NCBI GenBank assembly: GCA_026990035.1
Contig: JALSIM010000030.1
Location: 62,001-126,000 of the forward strand
Length of the DNA: 64,000 nucleotides
Reading direction: 5' to 3'
Origin: Alphaproteobacteria bacterium
GTDB taxonomy: Bacteria > Pseudomonadota > Alphaproteobacteria > Geminicoccales > Geminicoccaceae
Shown here: in pieces, positions 27,338 through 35,545 of the stretch
How positions within the stretch are numbered: position 1 is the first letter of the stretch
Layout: the number at the start of each line of letters is the position of its first letter
The notes under the pieces: model-generated
Databases searched by the model: none
What the model was told of the DNA's origin: nothing
Seen by the model: only the letters and a program-made list of their open reading frames with translations
Translations under genes and position numbers: made by a program

Positions 27338-28303
27338 GTGCCCTTCGAGATCGCCATTGTCCAGAAACCGCCCGTCGCCCTCGATCTTCCCGCCTCCCTC
27401 GGCCGGGCGGTGGAATGGATCGCCGAAGCCGCGGCCGCGGGAGCACGCCTGGTCCTGTTTCCGGAAACCTTCCTTCCCGGCTATCCCGCCTGGATCTGGC
27501 GCCTGCGTCCGGGCCCCGATCTCCGGCTCGGCAACGAAATCCACGCCCGTCTGCGGCGCAACGCCGTCGATCTTTCGGGCGACACCCTCGATCCGGTGCG
27601 GGAGGCCGCGGCCCGTCACCGGACCGTGGTGGTCCTCGGCCTCCACGAGATCGACGGCGCCTACAGCGGCAGCACCTTGTTCAACACGGTGGTGGTGATC
27701 GGGCCGGACGGGCGGATGCTCAACCGCCATCGCAAGCTGATGCCGACCAATCCCGAGCGCATGGTGTGGGGGATGGGTGACGCCGCCGGGCTCAGGGTGG
27801 TGGCGACACCCGTCGGGCGGATCGGCACCCTGATCTGCTGGGAGAACTACATGCCCCTCGCCCGTTTCGCTCTCTACGCCCAGAATCTCGACATCCTTCT
27901 CGCACCGACCTGGGACCGTGGCGAGACCTGGATCGCCTCCATGCAGCACATAGCCAAGGAAGGCGGCTGCTGGGTGGCGGCCACGGGGACCGCCGTCCAG
28001 GCCAAGGATCTTCCCGAGGATTTTCCGGGGCGCGAACGGCTCTTCCCCGATCCCGAGGAATGGCTGTGCGACGGCGATGCGGTGGTGGTCCGCCCGTTCG
28101 GTGGCAGGATCGCCGGCCCCCTCACCCGCGAAAAGGGGATCCTCTACGCGGAGATCGACCCCGAGGCGGCGCGGCGGGCACGCCGGACCCTCGATGTCGC
28201 CGGCCATTACGGCCGCCCCGACCTGTTCCGCCTGGAGATCGACCGCCGACCGAAACCGCCGGCGATCTTCCGCGATTCAGCCGATCCCGCCGCCGAGGAA
28301 TAG
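27338..28303 (+). CDS. Nitrilase (carbon-nitrogen hydrolase family)
   Basis: A 321-residue thiol hydrolase that converts a nitrile (or a related C-N compound) to the carboxylic acid and ammonia. The catalytic triad is readable: Glu in LVLFPETFLPGYPAW, Lys in LNRHRKLMPTNPERMVWG, and Cys in TLICWENYMPLARFALYAQ. The motifs around Lys and Cys are those of true nitrilases (EC 3.5.5) rather than amidases. The GTG start has CGGAG seven bases upstream. It is 29 bp from the TctA gene and probably co-transcribed, so the transporter may import a nitrile or cyano-acid, or its product. The end overlaps convergent livF by 27 bp. Confidence 0.9.
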   Translation: MPFEIAIVQKPPVALDLPASLGRAVEWIAEAAAAGARLVLFPETFLPGYPAWIWRLRPGPDLRLGNEIHARLRRNAVDLSGDTLDPVREAAARHRTVVVLGLHEIDGAYSGSTLFNTVVVIGPDGRMLNRHRKLMPTNPERMVWGMGDAAGLRVVATPVGRIGTLICWENYMPLARFALYAQNLDILLAPTWDRGETWIASMQHIAKEGGCWVAATGTAVQAKDLPEDFPGRERLFPDPEEWLCDGDAVVVRPFGGRIAGPLTREKGILYAEIDPEAARRARRTLDVAGHYGRPDLFRLEIDRRPKPPAIFRDSADPAAEE

Positions 28304-28999
28304 CCGGCCGATGCGGGGATCCGCCAGGATGTCCGCGGCCGGGGCCTCGAGCGCCACCCGCCCCTGATCGAGCACCACGCCGAAATCGGACATGCCGAGG
28401 GCGCTGCGCGCGTTCTGCTCGATCATCAGGATCGCCACCCCGCGATCGCGCAGCCCGCCGAGAATGCCGAAGATCTCGGCGGTGGTGCGCGGCGACAGGC
28501 CGAGGGAAGGTTCGTCGATCAGCAGCAGGGCGGGATCGAGAAGAAGGGCTCGGGCCAGCTCCAGGAGCTTCTGTTCGCCGCCGGAAAGCACCGAGGCCTG
28601 CATTCCGGCCCGCTCGGCCAGCAGCGGGAAACGGTCCAGCATGGCCTCGACCCGGGCATCGAGGTCGGGGATCCGGAAGGCGGCGGCACCGAGCTCGAGA
28701 TTGTGCCGCACCGTGAGCTCGGGAAAGAGATTCCGCCCCTGGGGAACGTACACCACGCCGCGCCGCAGGAGCTCGCGGGGGCCGAGCCCCGTGATCTCCT
28801 CGCCGGCGAGGAAGATCCGCCCCGCCCGCGGTGGCAGAAGCCCGAAAATCGCCCTCATCAGGGTCGATTTGCCGGCCCCGTTGGGGCCGATCACGGTGGT
28901 GACGGCCCCCGCGGCGACGGCGAGGGTGGCGCCGCGAAGGATCGTCACCCGCCCGTAGCCGGCGGCCAGATCCTCGATCCGGAGCAGGGTCTCAGCCAC
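28277..28999 (-). CDS. livF: Branched-chain amino acid-type ABC transporter ATP-binding protein LivF
   Basis: A 240-residue ATPase of the HAAT (Liv/Urt) importers. Walker A is GPNGAGKST, the signature is LSGGEQKLLELARALLLDP, Walker B is LLLIDEPSLGLSPR, and the switch His is replaced in the expected LivF manner by EQN (ILMIEQNARSALGMSD). GVVYVPQGRNLFPELTV is diagnostic of LivF. The GTG start overlaps livG by 8 bp. It is the fourth gene of the livH-livM-livG-livF set, transcribed together after livK. Confidence 0.94.
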   Translation of the reverse strand: MAETLLRIEDLAAGYGRVTILRGATLAVAAGAVTTVIGPNGAGKSTLMRAIFGLLPPRAGRIFLAGEEITGLGPRELLRRGVVYVPQGRNLFPELTVRHNLELGAAAFRIPDLDARVEAMLDRFPLLAERAGMQASVLSGGEQKLLELARALLLDPALLLIDEPSLGLSPRTTAEIFGILGGLRDRGVAILMIEQNARSALGMSDFGVVLDQGRVALEAPAADILADPRIGRLFLGGGIG

Positions 29000-29735
29000 C
29001 GAGATAGGCCTCGATCACCCGGGCATCGGCGCGCACCTCCCGCGGCGTTCCCTCCGCGATGACCCGCCCCTCGGCCATGACGAGAACCCGGTCGCAGAGC
29101 CCCATCACGAACTCCATGTTGTGCTCGATGAGGACGAAGGTGGCACCGCGTTCGCGGTTGAGGGCCCGCAGCCGGGCCTCGAGCTCGGCCAGCATCGCCG
29201 GGTTCACCCCGCCCGCCGGCTCGTCGAGGAACACCAGCCGGGGTCCGGCCATGAAGGCCATGGCGATGTCGAGCAGCTTCTGCTGGCCGTAGGAAAGCGA
29301 ACCGGCGGGCGTCTCGGCGAGATGCGCCAGCCGGAAGAAGGCGAGCATCTCCTCGACCGCACCGGCGAGCCCCGCGTCCGGCGCCCCGAACAGCCGCGAA
29401 AGCATGGAGCCCCGGTGCTCCTGACCGGCGGCGAGAAGGTTCTCGCGCACCTTCAACTTCGGAAAGATCTGGAGGAGCTGGAAGGTCCGGCCGATGCCGA
29501 GACGGGAGAGGAGGCTGGGCCGCAACCCGGTCACCTCGCGTCCGGCGAAACGGACCCGTCCGGCGGTCGGCCGGAGCTGACCCAGGATGCAGTTGAACAG
29601 GGTCGATTTGCCGCTGCCGTTGGGACCGATGATGCCCAGGATCTCGCCCGGGGCGACAGCGAAGGAGACGGAATCGACGGCGAGGATCCCGCCGAAGCGC
29701 CGTGTCAGCCCGGAAACCTCGAGGAGGCCGTTCAC
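28992..29735 (-). CDS. livG: Branched-chain amino acid-type ABC transporter ATP-binding protein LivG
   Basis: A 247-residue ATPase partner of LivF. Walker A is GPNGSGKST, the signature is SLSYGQQKLLDIAMAFMAGP (with the LSYGQQ variant usual for LivG), Walker B is LVFLDEPAGGVNP and the His switch is in FVLIEHNMEFVMGLCDRVLV. IGRTFQLLQIFPKLKVRENL is diagnostic of the LivG family. The GTG start at 29735 overlaps the livM stop by 4 bp; the longer frame upstream is a shadow of livM. Confidence 0.94.
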   Translation of the reverse strand: MNGLLEVSGLTRRFGGILAVDSVSFAVAPGEILGIIGPNGSGKSTLFNCILGQLRPTAGRVRFAGREVTGLRPSLLSRLGIGRTFQLLQIFPKLKVRENLLAAGQEHRGSMLSRLFGAPDAGLAGAVEEMLAFFRLAHLAETPAGSLSYGQQKLLDIAMAFMAGPRLVFLDEPAGGVNPAMLAELEARLRALNRERGATFVLIEHNMEFVMGLCDRVLVMAEGRVIAEGTPREVRADARVIEAYLGG

Positions 29736-30682
29736 CGCCCCTCTCCCCGGGCGCGGGCGGAAAGACGGTCGGCGAGCCCCACGAGCCCGGACGGCAGGAA
29801 GACCAGCACGAGGATCACCAGCACGGCGTAGAGGATCAGGTAGAGCCCTTCGGAGAACCGCAGCCATTCGGGCAGCAGCACGGCGATCGCCGCCCCCAGC
29901 CCGGGACCGAAGAAGCGACCCGCACCGCCGACCACCACCATGAGCAGCAGAGCGAGGGACAGGCCGAGAGCGAAGGGCGAGGGGTCGATGTACTGGACGA
30001 GGGGCGCGTAGATGGCGCCGGCGAGCGATCCCACCGCCGAGCCGATGGCGAAGGCCAGGAGGGTGTAACGCCGGGTGTCGATGCCCAGACTCTCGGCCCG
30101 TACCGGGTTCTCCCGCAGGGCCTCGAACGCCCTTCCCCAGGGGGAACGCAGCAGCAGCCCGAGGCCGAGACCGACGAGCAGGAGCACGCCGAGACAGAAA
30201 TAGTAGAAGGCGAGCGGGTGATCCGTCGGGTAGCCCAAGACGGTGGGTCGGGGAATGGCGGCGATCCCGTAGACGCCGCCGGTGAGCCAGTCCTCGTTCC
30301 GGAGGACGAGAAAGACGAGGGTGTTGGCGCCGAGGGTGACGAAGGCGAGATAGTGATGCTGGACCCGCAGCGCCGGATAGCCCAGCAGCCAGCCGACGAG
30401 CAGGCCGAGCCCCACCCCCAGCAGCAGGCCGGCACCGAGGGGCCAGCCGGCGGTGGTGAGCAGCGCCGCGGCATAGGCGCCGATGCCAACGAACGCACCC
30501 TGGGCCAGCGAGACCTGTCCCGCGTAGCCCAGGGTGAGATTGAGCCCCATGGCGGCGATCGTCAGCACCGCCCAGAGGCTCATGAGATAGAGGCCGTAGG
30601 GCCGCAGGGTGAGCGGCAGCAGGAGAAGGAGTGCCGCGACGAGAAGACCGGCCGCAACGGCGGCGAGACGCCGCCCCGTCAT
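29732..30682 (-). CDS. livM: Branched-chain amino acid-type ABC transporter permease LivM
   Basis: A 316-residue permease with about eight to ten helices. It has the family motifs GLNLTLGYAGQVSLAQGAFV, GYPALRVQHHYLAFVTLGAN and the coupling-helix region GRAFEALRENPVRAESLGID. Another is FAIGSAVGSLAGAIYAPLVQ. The ATG at 30682 overlaps the livH stop by 4 bp. With LivH it forms the membrane channel of a HAAT importer whose ligand is an amino acid or an amide-type compound. Confidence 0.94.
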   Translation of the reverse strand: MTGRRLAAVAAGLLVAALLLLLPLTLRPYGLYLMSLWAVLTIAAMGLNLTLGYAGQVSLAQGAFVGIGAYAAALLTTAGWPLGAGLLLGVGLGLLVGWLLGYPALRVQHHYLAFVTLGANTLVFLVLRNEDWLTGGVYGIAAIPRPTVLGYPTDHPLAFYYFCLGVLLLVGLGLGLLLRSPWGRAFEALRENPVRAESLGIDTRRYTLLAFAIGSAVGSLAGAIYAPLVQYIDPSPFALGLSLALLLMVVVGGAGRFFGPGLGAAIAVLLPEWLRFSEGLYLILYAVLVILVLVFLPSGLVGLADRLSARARGEGR

Positions 30683-31557
30683 ACGGTGCGTTCCTCCGCC
30701 CGCCCCCACAGACCCTCGGGGCGGAGCAGGATGACGGCGATCAGCAGCAGGAGGAGGATGCCGGTCCGATAGTCGGAAGAAACGTAGGCGGCCCCGAAAT
30801 TGTCCACTACGCCCACGAGGAAACCACCGGCGATCGCCCCCCGGACCTGGTTGAAGCCCCCGACGATGGCGGCGATGAAGGCGACCAGACCGAGGGTCTC
30901 GCCGTTGTCGAACTTGGCGAGATAGACCGGACTGATGAGGATCGAGGCCAGGGTCACGAGAGCGGCGTTGAGAAGGAAGGTGTAGAGGACCATGCGCCGC
31001 GTCGGAATCCCGAGGATCTCGGCGACCTCGGGATTCTGCGCCGTGGCCTGCATCATCCGCCCGAGGCGGGTGCGGCCCAGGAAGAGCTGCATGGCGAGGA
31101 TGGCGAGGCCGGCCACCGCCAGCACCGCGACGTCCTGCAGCGACAGGACGGCCCCCAGTACGTCGATATTGCCGCCCGGCGTCAGGGCGGGAAAGGGCTG
31201 AGCCTCGGCGCTGTAGAATTCCTTCACGCTCTCCTTGAGGAGGATGCCGACCGCGATGGTGGCGATCACCACCGGCAACACGCCCTGCGGCAGGAGCGGG
31301 TCGATGATCACCCGCTTGAAGAGGAGCCCCAGCAGTAACAGCGCCAGCAGCAGCCCGAGGAGCGCCGCCACCCAGAAAGGCAGTCCCAGCCATTCGGTGC
31401 CGGCCAGGACGAAGAAGGCCGGCAGCATGACGAACTCGCCCTGGGCGAAGTTGATCGCCCGCGAGGTCTGCCAGAGAAGGGCGAAGCCGGCGGCGACGAG
31501 GGCGTAGATCGCCCCCGTCGCGAGGCCGGCCAGAAGGAGCTGCAGGACGTTACTCAT
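30679..31557 (-). CDS. livH: Branched-chain amino acid-type ABC transporter permease LivH
   Basis: A 292-residue permease. Visible are the N-terminal GLATGAIYALVAAGFALLWQ, TSRAINFAQGEFVMLPAFFV and the coupling block GRTRLGRMMQATAQNPEVAE, with ILGIPTRRMVLYTF. These are hallmarks of LivH. It is followed by livM with a 4 bp overlap. The binding-protein gene livK lies 72 bp upstream, a spacing that leaves room for a weak attenuator; I see no perfect hairpin there. Confidence 0.94.
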   Translation of the reverse strand: MSNVLQLLLAGLATGAIYALVAAGFALLWQTSRAINFAQGEFVMLPAFFVLAGTEWLGLPFWVAALLGLLLALLLLGLLFKRVIIDPLLPQGVLPVVIATIAVGILLKESVKEFYSAEAQPFPALTPGGNIDVLGAVLSLQDVAVLAVAGLAILAMQLFLGRTRLGRMMQATAQNPEVAEILGIPTRRMVLYTFLLNAALVTLASILISPVYLAKFDNGETLGLVAFIAAIVGGFNQVRGAIAGGFLVGVVDNFGAAYVSSDYRTGILLLLLIAVILLRPEGLWGRAEERTV

Positions 31558-31629
31558 GCCTGCACCCGCCGCACCTCCGGCGAGGGTCCCGCGGACCGAG
31601 CGGCGCCCTCGCCGCCGGTGGCCGCCCGA

Positions 31630-32778
31630 TCAGTCGCAACCGACGCCGAGCGGCGGCAGGGTACCGACGATCCGCTGCTCGCCTTTCACCACCTCGGCGA
31701 GGAAGCTGATGCGATCGACATCGCCCTTCCGGTCCCAGGAAGTGTCGATCAGGATGCCCGGCTCGTCCTCGAGGGTGATGGTCGCGCAGTGCAGCGCATC
31801 GGCGAAGGCCTGGCGATCGAACCCGCCGATCCGTTCGGTGATCTCCTTGACCGCGTAGACGGCGAGATAGCCCTTGATGGCGTTGTGGTCCGGCACCGTG
31901 TCGTAGCGGGCCACGAACTTGTCGCGGAACGCCCGGATCGAGGGCAGCGGCGCATCGGCCGACAGGCCGACATGGCCCTTGACCCCGTCGGCGGCTTCGC
32001 CGGCGAGCTCGATGACTTTCTGATTGAGGAGGGTGGTCTCGCCGATCAGCGGAATGTCCAGCCCCTGCTTCCGCGCCTCCCGCAGGAAGCGGGCGCTCTC
32101 CTCCTCGTGGAGATAGACGAAGGCGGCATCGGGTGCGGCCTGCTTGATCTTTACCACATCGGCGGCGAAGTCGCTCTGTCCCACCTCGCTCGAGATGTCG
32201 GCCACCACCTCGATGCCGCGCGCCTCCATCTCGGCGACGAAGGCATCGCGGCCGCCGCGACCGAAATCGTTGTTGACCCAGAGCACGGCGACCGAGCCGG
32301 CGCCGATGCCGTCGCGGATGTAGTTGGCGAGCTTGGGCATGCTGGCCGCCTGGCTGAGACTGGTCCGGAAGACGAAGGGGTTGCCCATCTCGGTGATCAC
32401 CGAGGCCTCGGAACCAACGATCTGGGGCACCCCGGCCTGCTGGGCGAGCTGCATGTTGACCTTGGTCGAGGAGGAATAGATCGGCCCCAGCAGCACATAG
32501 GGATCGAGATCGAGCGCCTTCTGCACCGCCGCCCGGGAGACGCCCGGGTTGCTCTGGGTATCGAAATGGGTCAGCTCGATGGTCCTGCCGAGAATGCCGC
32601 CGGCATCGTTGATCTCCTCCACCGCCATCTCGACGGCGTTCTTCCACATGTTGCCGACCGTGGCGCCATTGCCCGAGAGTTCGATCACATTGGCGATCCG
32701 CACCGTCTCCGCCGCCTGCGCCGCGGGTGCGGCCAGGGCCAGGAGGGCGATCGCAGAGAGCAGTCCGCGTCGTTTCAT
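31630..32778 (-). CDS. livK: ABC transporter substrate-binding protein (LivK/amide-type)
   Basis: A 382-residue type I periplasmic binding protein. The signal peptide (MKRRGLLSAIALLALAAPAA) ends at AQA. Ligand-binding motifs of the family: IANVIELSGNGATVGNMWKN, INDAGGILGRTIELTHFDTQ, GPIYSSSTKVNMQLAQQAGV and IKGYLAVYAVKEITERIGGF. It ends with a single Cys near the C-terminus (GVGCD). The ATG at 32778 has GGGAGG ten bases upstream. It heads the livK-H-M-G-F operon. Ligand is not predictable; leucine-type or urea/amide-type compounds are usual. Confidence 0.93.
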   Translation of the reverse strand: MKRRGLLSAIALLALAAPAAQAAETVRIANVIELSGNGATVGNMWKNAVEMAVEEINDAGGILGRTIELTHFDTQSNPGVSRAAVQKALDLDPYVLLGPIYSSSTKVNMQLAQQAGVPQIVGSEASVITEMGNPFVFRTSLSQAASMPKLANYIRDGIGAGSVAVLWVNNDFGRGGRDAFVAEMEARGIEVVADISSEVGQSDFAADVVKIKQAAPDAAFVYLHEEESARFLREARKQGLDIPLIGETTLLNQKVIELAGEAADGVKGHVGLSADAPLPSIRAFRDKFVARYDTVPDHNAIKGYLAVYAVKEITERIGGFDRQAFADALHCATITLEDEPGILIDTSWDRKGDVDRISFLAEVVKGEQRIVGTLPPLGVGCD

Positions 32779-32883
32779 CGTCCGGGTGCCTCCCTTCCGT
32801 TCCATGCTCTTGCGTCGCGTGGATCATGCCGAGGGACCGGGGAATTGCAACTCCGCGATACGATCGGCGACGGGCGGGGCGCC

Positions 32884-32913
32884 TTGACAGCGTCCGGCAG
32901 CGGAGGGGATGAA
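32884..32913 (+). promoter_or_regulatory. Candidate promoter of the VOC gene
   Basis: A perfect -35 hexamer TTGACA at 32884-32889 is followed 18 bp later by GATGAA, a weak -10. It lies 40 bp upstream of the VOC gene ATG. The -35 is clear; the -10 is poor, so this is a modest call. Confidence 0.4.
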
Positions 32914-32953
32914 CATTTGCGATAGAACGAAACTCGATCAGGGGAGGCTCGTG

Positions 32954-33499
32954 ATGACGACACCCGCACCCACGGGTCCGGCGACGCTGGCCAACAGCTT
33001 TCTCGGCGAGACCGTCCAGGTCTGTATCGTCACCCGCGACTATCGGCGCACGATGGAAGGCATGGTCCGTCTCGGGATCGGTCCCTGGCGGGTCTACACC
33101 TTCGATTCGGACACCAATCTCACCGAGACGCAGATCCGCGGGGTGCCCCAGCCCCTCGCGATGAAGCTCTGCCTCGGCTTCGTCGGCGGGACGATGTGGG
33201 AAATCGTGCAGCCGCTCCGGGGACCGACCATCTACGAGGATTTTCTCGAGCGGCACGGCGAGGGCATCCATCACGTGGCCTTCGCCTGCGGCGACATGCC
33301 CTGGCAGGAGCGGGTGCGGGAATTCGAACGACGCGGTTTTCCCTGCATCCAGTCGGGGATATGGATGAAACGTGTGCCCTGGGCCTATTTCGGGACCGAA
33401 GAGGCGACCGGCACGATCTTCGAGATCTTCGACATTCCCGCCGATTTCGAACTCCCCGAACCGGAGGAGTGGTACCCCGCTCCCCCGCCCCGGGTCTGA
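32954..33499 (+). CDS. VOC-superfamily (glyoxalase-like) metalloprotein
   Basis: A 181-residue vicinal oxygen chelate protein with two beta-alpha-beta-beta-beta modules. Likely metal ligands by position are Gln in ETVQVCIVTRDYRRTME, Glu in MWEIVQPLRGPTIYED, His in GEGIHHVAFACGDMPW and Glu in TIFEIFDIPADFELPEPEEW. This arrangement resembles methylmalonyl-CoA epimerase and related proteins; the exact reaction is unknown. The ATG at 32954 has AGGGGAGG six bases upstream; a longer start at 32909 has no ribosome site. The gene is divergent from livK and followed by a strong hairpin. Confidence 0.82.
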   Translation: MTTPAPTGPATLANSFLGETVQVCIVTRDYRRTMEGMVRLGIGPWRVYTFDSDTNLTETQIRGVPQPLAMKLCLGFVGGTMWEIVQPLRGPTIYEDFLERHGEGIHHVAFACGDMPWQERVREFERRGFPCIQSGIWMKRVPWAYFGTEEATGTIFEIFDIPADFELPEPEEWYPAPPPRV

Positions 33500-33514
33500 A
33501 CCGGCGACGGCTCC

Positions 33515-33541
33515 GCGCCCGCGCGGATGACGCGCGGGCGC
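33515..33541 (+). terminator. Strong perfect hairpin after the VOC gene
   Basis: An 11 bp perfect stem, GCGCCCGCGCG with CGCGCGGGCGC, encloses the loop GATGA and starts 16 bp after the VOC stop. There is no T-run, but the stem is very stable. It probably separates the VOC gene from the BCCT gene. Confidence 0.6.
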
Positions 33542-33643
33542 AAGGATCTGGCCGGGATCGCGCAAGGCCGCTCGCCTCCCCCGCCCCACAATGGGACGAT
33601 TTCCATCGGCGGCGAATGCCAGGAAAAGGGGAGGCAGGAACCG

Positions 33644-35254
33644 ATGGCCGCCTCGCGTATTCCGCAACCCAGCGGACGAGCCACGCCGATCGAGACCGAC
33701 TACCGGATCGGCCAGCACAACCTCGCGGTGAAGCTCGGTCCCTTCGGGCTCGACATCCACAATCCCGTGTTCGTGGTCTCGGGGTTGACGGTGATCGTCT
33801 TCGTGTTCCTGGCACTCGCCCTGCAGGAGCAGGCGGAGGCCTTTTTCGTCTGGCTGCGCGGCTCGCTCACCTCCGGCTTCGACTGGTTCTTTCTCCTGTC
33901 CGCCAACATCTTCGTGCTCGTCGGTCTCGGTCTGATCGTCTCGCCGCTCGGCCGGGTGCGGATCGGCGGCACGGAGGCCGAACCCGATTATTCCTATCTC
34001 TCCTGGTTCGCGATGCTGTTCGCCGCCGGCATGGGTATCGGCCTCATGTTCTTCGGTGTCGCCGAGCCGATTTCCCACTATTCCTCGGCGATCGCCGACA
34101 ACGCCGGCACCCCCGCAAGCTGGGCGCCGCTCGCCGGAGCGCCGGGCGATCCGGAAGCCGCGCGGCGGCTCGCCATGGCCGCCACGATCTTCCATTGGGC
34201 GCTCCATCCCTGGGCGATCTACGTGCTGGTCGCTCTGGCCCTCGCGCTGTTCGCCTACAACAAGGGGCTGCCGCTCACCATGCGGTCGATCTTCTACCCG
34301 ATCTTCGGGGAGCGCACCTGGGGCTGGCCCGGTCATGTCATCGACACCCTCGCGGTCTTCGCCACCCTGTTCGGCCTCGCCACCTCGCTCGGGATCGGCG
34401 CCCAGCAGGCCAACGCCGGGCTCGAATTCCTGTTCGGCGTTCCGGTGAGCGATCTTTCCAAGGTGATCCTGGTGGTCGGGATCACCGCGATCGCCGTCGT
34501 ATCGGTCGTCCTCGGGCTCGACGCGGGGGTCAAGCGCCTGTCGGAGATCAACATGCTGCTGGCGGCGCTGCTGCTGCTGTTCGTCGTCCTGTTCGGACCG
34601 ACTCTGGCGCTGATATCGGGATTCTTCGCCAATCTCGCCGCCTACGCCCAGTATCTGCCCGCCTTGTCCAATCCCTTCGGCCGCAGCGACGCCAATTTCA
34701 GCCAGGGATGGACCGCCTTCTACTGGGCCTGGTGGATCTCCTGGTCGCCCTTCGTCGGCATGTTCATCGCCCGGGTCAGCCGCGGGCGTACGGTGCGCGA
34801 GTTCATCATCGCCGTTCTGCTCGTTCCGTCCCTGGTCTCGGTCGTCTGGATGACGGTGTTCGGCGACACCGCCATCTCCCTGGTGACCGGCGGCGCCCAG
34901 GCGATCGCCGATGCCGCCCTCGAGCTCAAACTGTTCGTCACCCTCGAACAGCTCCCGCTGGCCGGACTCACCTCCTTCGTCGGCATCCTGCTGGTGATCG
35001 TCTTCTTCACCACCTCTTCGGACTCGGGCTCGCTGGTGATCGACACCATCACCGCCGGCGGCAAGGTGGACGCGCCGCTGGCGCAGCGCGTGTTCTGGGC
35101 GATCTTCGAGGGGCTGGTGGCGATCGCGCTGCTGCTGGGCGGCGGTCTGGTGGCGCTGCAGGCGGCTTCCGTCTCGACCGGCCTGCCCTTCACGGTCGTG
35201 CTCCTGCTCGGCTGCTACACCCTGATCCGCGGTCTGATGAGCGAGCCGCGCTGA
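33644..35254 (+). CDS. BCCT family transporter (betaine/carnitine/choline type)
   Basis: A 536-residue secondary transporter for quaternary ammonium or related compounds. It begins with a soluble leader, then DIHNPVFVVSGLTVIVFVFL and about 12 helices. Family motifs: FAAGMGIGLMFFGVAEPISH, TIFHWALHPWAIYVLVALAL (the Trp-rich substrate region), and the BCCT signature WTAFYWAWWISWSPFVGMFI followed by ARVSRGRTVREFI. TSSDSGSLVIDTITAGG near the end is also typical. The ATG has AAAGGGGAGG 11 bases upstream. Long cytoplasmic tails like those of osmosensing BetP are absent, so it may be a nutrient importer. No betaine catabolism genes are adjacent. Confidence 0.94.
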   Translation: MAASRIPQPSGRATPIETDYRIGQHNLAVKLGPFGLDIHNPVFVVSGLTVIVFVFLALALQEQAEAFFVWLRGSLTSGFDWFFLLSANIFVLVGLGLIVSPLGRVRIGGTEAEPDYSYLSWFAMLFAAGMGIGLMFFGVAEPISHYSSAIADNAGTPASWAPLAGAPGDPEAARRLAMAATIFHWALHPWAIYVLVALALALFAYNKGLPLTMRSIFYPIFGERTWGWPGHVIDTLAVFATLFGLATSLGIGAQQANAGLEFLFGVPVSDLSKVILVVGITAIAVVSVVLGLDAGVKRLSEINMLLAALLLLFVVLFGPTLALISGFFANLAAYAQYLPALSNPFGRSDANFSQGWTAFYWAWWISWSPFVGMFIARVSRGRTVREFIIAVLLVPSLVSVVWMTVFGDTAISLVTGGAQAIADAALELKLFVTLEQLPLAGLTSFVGILLVIVFFTTSSDSGSLVIDTITAGGKVDAPLAQRVFWAIFEGLVAIALLLGGGLVALQAASVSTGLPFTVVLLLGCYTLIRGLMSEPR

Positions 35255-35545
35255 CCTCCTCTCCGGTGGTCGGGGCTCGACCCGGTGGGAGGTCCAAGGG
35301 CCGGGTCGCTCGCCGGTCGAATCCGCCGCCGGCCGACCCGGCATCCGGTCCGCCCGACCGGCTCGCGGCGGTTCTCCCGCTTCCGGCGCTGGTCGGGCTG
35401 CGGTTGGGGGGGCGTGGTCCACACTCGCGGGTCTGGGAGGCGGCACGGGCACCTTCGGCGGCGCGTACCTCCCGGTCGTTCCGTTCGGTGTATCCTCCCG
35501 TCCCGCCCGTCCGCCTCCTGCGGGCGGGGTTTCCGGCGAAGGCCG
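35255..35545. other. Convergent intergenic region with candidate terminator
   Basis: 291 bp between convergent BCCT and YeeE genes with no recognisable gene. A perfect 8 bp stem, CCCGCCCG (35502-35509) with CGGGCGGG (35521-35528), is followed by GTTT on the plus strand and could stop transcripts from either side. The rest is GC-rich with no repeats I can identify. Confidence 0.45.

Noticed and set aside
31550-35452. 1300-codon minus-strand open frame over livK and BCCT
   Set aside because: Antisense and out-of-frame shadow of genes with clear motifs; it crosses divergent promoters and terminators.
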